Assembly: GCA_900074745.1 (NCBI GenBank)
Contig: LT598468.1
Coordinates: forward strand, 682,001-746,000
Source of the DNA: Lachancea mirantina
Taxonomy: Eukaryota; Ascomycota; Saccharomycetes; Saccharomycetales; Saccharomycetaceae
DNA length: 64,000 nt
Direction of reading: 5' to 3'
Shown: one piece after another, positions 61,026-64,000 of the stretch
How positions within the stretch are numbered: the stretch's first letter is position 1
Layout: each line of letters starts with the position of its first letter
Translations under genes and position numbers: made by a program
The notes under the pieces: model-generated
What the model was told of the DNA's origin: nothing
The model's input: only the letters and a program-made list of their open reading frames with translations
The model's database searches: none

Positions 61026-61349
61026 ATGAATGCACAGGAAGTTTTCGCGAATGTCAACTCTCAAGAGAGCATAAATTTCAATAGAAAACGACTGTTATAT
61101 ATCCAGGATATAACGTCTTTGGTTTTTGGTTGTGGAGCAGGAATCCTTCAACTGGAAAATTTGGAAGGGTTTGGTGCATTTTTCGGGTCCTATTTGGCGA
61201 TTTCTTTAGTTTTTGTCGTGTGGTATTGCGGATTGAAGCCCGGGAAATACTATCAAAGCCCAATTCAAGAAATCTTGGTCGATTCGTTGTTCAGAGAATT
61301 GGCCGGCTATGTAATGGCATGGACGTTTGTGTATGCGTTATTGGGATAA
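61026..61349 (+). CDS. EMC6: ER membrane protein complex subunit 6
   Basis: The 107-residue protein matches yeast Emc6 (108), with SINFNRKRLLYIQDITSLVFG, GILQLENLEGF and a closing REIFGFVMAWTFSYAL-type sequence (here RELAGYVMAWTFVYALLG). Three membrane spans are predicted. The EMC inserts tail-anchored and multi-span proteins into the ER membrane. In S. cerevisiae EMC6 (YLL014W) is next to PUF3 (YLL013C), as almost here, with one extra gene between. It is divergent from HGH1. Confidence 0.95.
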   Translation: MNAQEVFANVNSQESINFNRKRLLYIQDITSLVFGCGAGILQLENLEGFGAFFGSYLAISLVFVVWYCGLKPGKYYQSPIQEILVDSLFRELAGYVMAWTFVYALLG

Positions 61350-61425
61350 ACAAAATGAGAACCTATAACTTAACCTAAATAACATAATCATAATGATAGT
61401 AGCAAATGAATGAGAAGAAAGAATA

Positions 61426-62493
61426 TTAGATATCTGACAGCACGGTAAAATCTGATTCCGTCTCAGAATCGGAGAGAATGGAGACGTCTGTTTCGTACCG
61501 GACGTACTCATTCTGCATAGGGTTCGCCGGTGGAACCTCTGAGTCTGTCTTGATCACACCTCGCGTTATGCCCAAGTCACGTAAGAACAACTCTAATTCC
61601 CGCGTTGATAAATTGGGGAAATGCACTTTCACGCTGTTTGAGTCAAAGGCAACGGGTAACGCACCGAAATTCTGGTGTATACATCGGACGCAGTTCTCAA
61701 TTTCTCTCAACTGCAGCTCAAATCTTGAAATTTCCTGATTCCACCTGCTGAGCGACCCATCACACGCAAAGATAAAAGCAGGCATCGATTCATCGTGAAG
61801 TGTTGGAAACTTGAATTCGACAAAACAGCCCAGTTGCTCGTCATCAGCAAGACCAGGGACCATCTGCCTGTGAGTCTTGATCATATCGTACACCTCCACA
61901 GCATGCGCAGTGGAAACATTTATAGACGCCAAGCGGTCCTTCTGATGCATACGGTAGCCCAAGAAGTCAGTGTGTTTCGCATTTTCCGGGTTCATCAACG
62001 AATCGTCCCACATATTAAAAAAGCATCTCAAACCGACTGACATGTTTTGCACAGCGTCATGCGTTATCCGTATACTGGCAGTCGAATAGCATCTTCCCTG
62101 AGTAAATCTGGCGGTGTTCATGTTCCAGTTTGTGAACAGACCGCGTGGAACTCCCTTGGGTCTTCTTTGGACGTCAGCAAACCCCAATGAAATCGACTTC
62201 CCCTGAAATGCTGTGTTTACGCCTGTTTTCTGCCCGGGAAAAACGTCTTTACCAGCAAATTCAGATCTAAATCCACGTTGCGACACGTTATGGTAGTTCC
62301 TACGCCCAGTGTTCCTCTTGAAGGTCTCTTTGGCTCCATTTCGCACTGGTACGGGAACTCTTACTAATGATTGCCGATAATTTGGAAGCCGTTGACCCAA
62401 AAGTTCATCAATTTCCTCATTTAAAGTCTCCCTGAACTGCTTAAGCTGCCTTCTACTCAGCCGGAGCCACTGCTTCCAACTGCTAGAAGCCAT
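61426..62493 (-). CDS. Unrecognised 355-residue protein with a possible Atg8-interacting motif
   Basis: I cannot name this protein. The first 140 residues are basic and Arg-rich (LRLSRRQLKQFRE, RNTGRRNYHN), with no membrane span. A more folded half follows, with TAHAVEVYDMIKTHRQMVPG, FVEFKFPTLHDESMPAFIFACDG and FELQLREIENCVRCIHQNFG. The end is acidic and serine-rich: SDSETESDFTVLSDI. F349-T-V-L352 preceded by acidic residues fits the Atg8-interacting motif pattern [WFY]xx[LIV]. Its length and steady reading frame make it a real gene. S. cerevisiae has nothing between EMC6 and PUF3. Codon use does not look foreign. Confidence 0.75.
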   Translation of the reverse strand: MASSSWKQWLRLSRRQLKQFRETLNEEIDELLGQRLPNYRQSLVRVPVPVRNGAKETFKRNTGRRNYHNVSQRGFRSEFAGKDVFPGQKTGVNTAFQGKSISLGFADVQRRPKGVPRGLFTNWNMNTARFTQGRCYSTASIRITHDAVQNMSVGLRCFFNMWDDSLMNPENAKHTDFLGYRMHQKDRLASINVSTAHAVEVYDMIKTHRQMVPGLADDEQLGCFVEFKFPTLHDESMPAFIFACDGSLSRWNQEISRFELQLREIENCVRCIHQNFGALPVAFDSNSVKVHFPNLSTRELELFLRDLGITRGVIKTDSEVPPANPMQNEYVRYETDVSILSDSETESDFTVLSDI

Positions 62494-62816
62494 TTTGACA
62501 GATTCCTCAGGTTTCCTCGTCTTTTAGTGAATATAAGCAATTTTGAAATTCAGTAGGATTTCATCTTGATACTTTTAAGGAACCTTGAAATCCAAAAACC
62601 GAGAAAAGAAGGGCTAGCCAAAGACCATTCCACCATCACCGCACCACAATTTAGCTCGAACATCCCATTGACAGGTGCTAACTAAGAAAATATCAATAGC
62701 ACGATATAAACTATCATATAGACAAGGTGAAATGAATTATATACAAAACAAGGATTGATGTTGGTTATGAATATTGCACGTTGGTCGTCACCACAGTTTC
62801 GGCATTTTTGGTCAAA
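62494..62816. other. Gap between PUF3 3' end and the unrecognised gene
   Basis: This 323-base stretch has both the 355-residue gene's promoter and the PUF3 3' untranslated region. It is AT-rich, with TATATA-like patches near 62735. No open frame or element is recognised. Confidence 0.4.
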
Positions 62817-64000
62817 TTATAATTTATCAACAAGAGCAGCAAGCTTTTCAACAGATGCCAGATGACGACTGCCCTGTGAATTGATCTTGTTTAGTTTGTC
62901 AAGGTAGGACTTTATTGTAATGACAATGAGTCGCTTGTCTTCTCCGGTCGTTACTCCGACTAATTTTTGCACCACGTAATTGGCATATTGATCGCGCATC
63001 ATGAGAACCAAGGGTGCAGAGTCTTCAAGGTGTTGTGCGTGTTCCGTGCTCCGAGGTAGGATTTTATCCATCAACAGACGTTTTTGAGGGGCCGTACCAT
63101 ACAAAATAGATTTTTCCACAACGTTAGACGCAAATTTGTGCTTGGAAAACTCAACTACATTTTTCGAAACATTGTCGACGATCTCTTGCTTGGTCTTGGC
63201 GATATGAACTTGATCGGCTTTGACACTACCGTGCTGTAAAATGTGCTGAATGACGTAGTTGCCATATTGGTCTTCGATAAGATATGGAATGAACTGATCA
63301 AGTTCATTTAAAATTTGGTCTTGATCTTCAGGCCTACCGTATTCTAATAATCGTTGTACGACGCGACATCCGTACGCATGCGTTGACAGATGATAAATTT
63401 GACCATGTAGACTCTTCAAGATGAACGGTAGCTTTTCCATCGAAATGCACTCAATTGCCTTTTGAATCACATGGTTCCCATTCTGATCCTTGATCATGGG
63501 CAAAACACAATCCATGAGTTCATCGACAAGCGCGATTTTCTGTTCTTCTCTTATGCATTCCAAAGCACGTTGAATAACGCGGCATGCGTACATTTGCATC
63601 GACAATTTTTCCATCTTGCCCTTGAACTGATTGTAAAGCACGTTCTTTTGAACCTCGAGTCCATGCTCAAAGAATTTTTGAATCACGTAATTACCAAAGA
63701 CATCGTCCGATAGGGGGATGGCTTCTTCTCTAATTTCATTAAAAACCACTTCCTTTTGGGTATCAGAAGCCTTCGCAAGTTCCTGCTGTATAAACCTGGA
63801 CCCATGCTGATCTTTGCAAAACTCCAATGCGGATCCGAATATATCTTCGATGGTGTAGTTTCTCTTGTTGGAGTTGTTTCGAAACTCTTCAAGTAAAGGT
63901 GATCTTGGAATGGCGTTTTTCTTGCCCCTTCCCGTGTTATTCGACGATGAATTAGGAGCTGTCCTTGGTTGAGGTGTGTTGAAAACGGGTAATCCGTTCA
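62817..64000 (-). CDS. PUF3: Pumilio RNA-binding protein Puf3, C-terminal part (cut by the window edge)
   Basis: The frame is open to the right edge, giving about 394 residues of the C-terminal end. Before the repeats the text NSNKRNYTIEDIFGSALEFCKDQHGSRFIQ corresponds to the start of the PUM homology domain in yeast Puf3. Eight Pumilio repeats follow with the base-contacting triplets in patterns such as GSRFIQ, GNYVIQKFFEHG, ACRVIQRALE, GNHVIQKAIE, GCRVVQRLLE, GNYVIQHILQHG, ASNVVEKSI and ANYVVQKLV. Puf3 binds UGUAHAUA in messages for mitochondrial proteins and guides their decay or translation. The rest of the N-terminal low-complexity region is outside the window. Confidence 0.97.
   Translation of the reverse strand, partial: NGLPVFNTPQPRTAPNSSSNNTGRGKKNAIPRSPLLEEFRNNSNKRNYTIEDIFGSALEFCKDQHGSRFIQQELAKASDTQKEVVFNEIREEAIPLSDDVFGNYVIQKFFEHGLEVQKNVLYNQFKGKMEKLSMQMYACRVIQRALECIREEQKIALVDELMDCVLPMIKDQNGNHVIQKAIECISMEKLPFILKSLHGQIYHLSTHAYGCRVVQRLLEYGRPEDQDQILNELDQFIPYLIEDQYGNYVIQHILQHGSVKADQVHIAKTKQEIVDNVSKNVVEFSKHKFASNVVEKSILYGTAPQKRLLMDKILPRSTEHAQHLEDSAPLVLMMRDQYANYVVQKLVGVTTGEDKRLIVITIKSYLDKLNKINSQGSRHLASVEKLAALVDKL

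Overview
The window is nuclear DNA of a budding yeast of the family Saccharomycetaceae. The genes are compact and mostly intronless, and the few introns are short with GTATGT-type donors and TACTAAC-type branch sites. The tRNAs are eukaryotic, and one carries an intron at the usual place. Nearly every protein is recognisable as the counterpart of a Saccharomyces cerevisiae gene. Gene order interleaves two S. cerevisiae segments at a time: YBR035-041 with YDR013-017, YGR174-187 with YJL024-026, and later YLR024 and YLL013-014. Only one small ribonucleotide reductase gene (RNR2) stands where S. cerevisiae has RNR2 and RNR4 at duplicated loci. This is what a lineage that never went through the whole-genome duplication should look like (Lachancea, Torulaspora, Zygosaccharomyces, Kluyveromyces or similar). 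I cannot name the species.

Layout. 1-2411 holds the start of FAT1, then FIG1 and ATP3, all on the minus strand. 3770-13420 holds KCS1, DAD1, tRNA-Ile, a probable HED1, PDX3 with an intron, RAD61 and PSF1. 13664-19890 holds MRPL25, PRP38, SMD1, an Mpv17/PMP22-family gene, UPF3 and THP1. 20409-28258 holds YNK1, a small mitochondrial-type protein, tRNA-Leu with intron, RNR2, THI4 and a drug/polyamine-type MFS transporter. 28900-39707 holds OKP1, PBP1, RRN7, ATF2, ERG1 and CBP4. 39770-55314 holds APS3 (intron), tRNA-Gly, TIM13, QCR9 (intron) and the very large UBR1 and UBR2, which face away from each other. 55393-64000 holds TYS1, TFG1, HGH1, EMC6, an unrecognised 355-residue protein and PUF3, which runs off the right edge.

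The genes are mostly housekeeping: mitochondrial ATP synthase, complex III and import (ATP3, QCR9, CBP4, TIM13, MRPL25), RNA processing and decay (PRP38, SMD1, UPF3, THP1, PBP1, PUF3), DNA replication, cohesion and kinetochore (PSF1, RAD61, OKP1, DAD1), nucleotide supply (YNK1, RNR2), transcription (RRN7, TFG1) and N-degron proteolysis (UBR1, UBR2). I see no mobile element, CRISPR array, centromere or virus-derived element.

The least ordinary parts are: a strongly GC-rich island covering the RRN7 3' part, the RRN7-ATF2 gap and the ATF2 5' part, with five perfect hairpin-forming inverted repeats in the gap; a compact set of nested hairpins at 21643-21803 that could be a structured RNA; an intron in PDX3; a QCR9 first exon consisting only of the start codon; seven intergenic copies of the palindrome TCACGTGA; and a lone TFIIIC B-box near 2830. 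I found no clear-cut new system. The hairpin blocks are the best candidates for undescribed biology.
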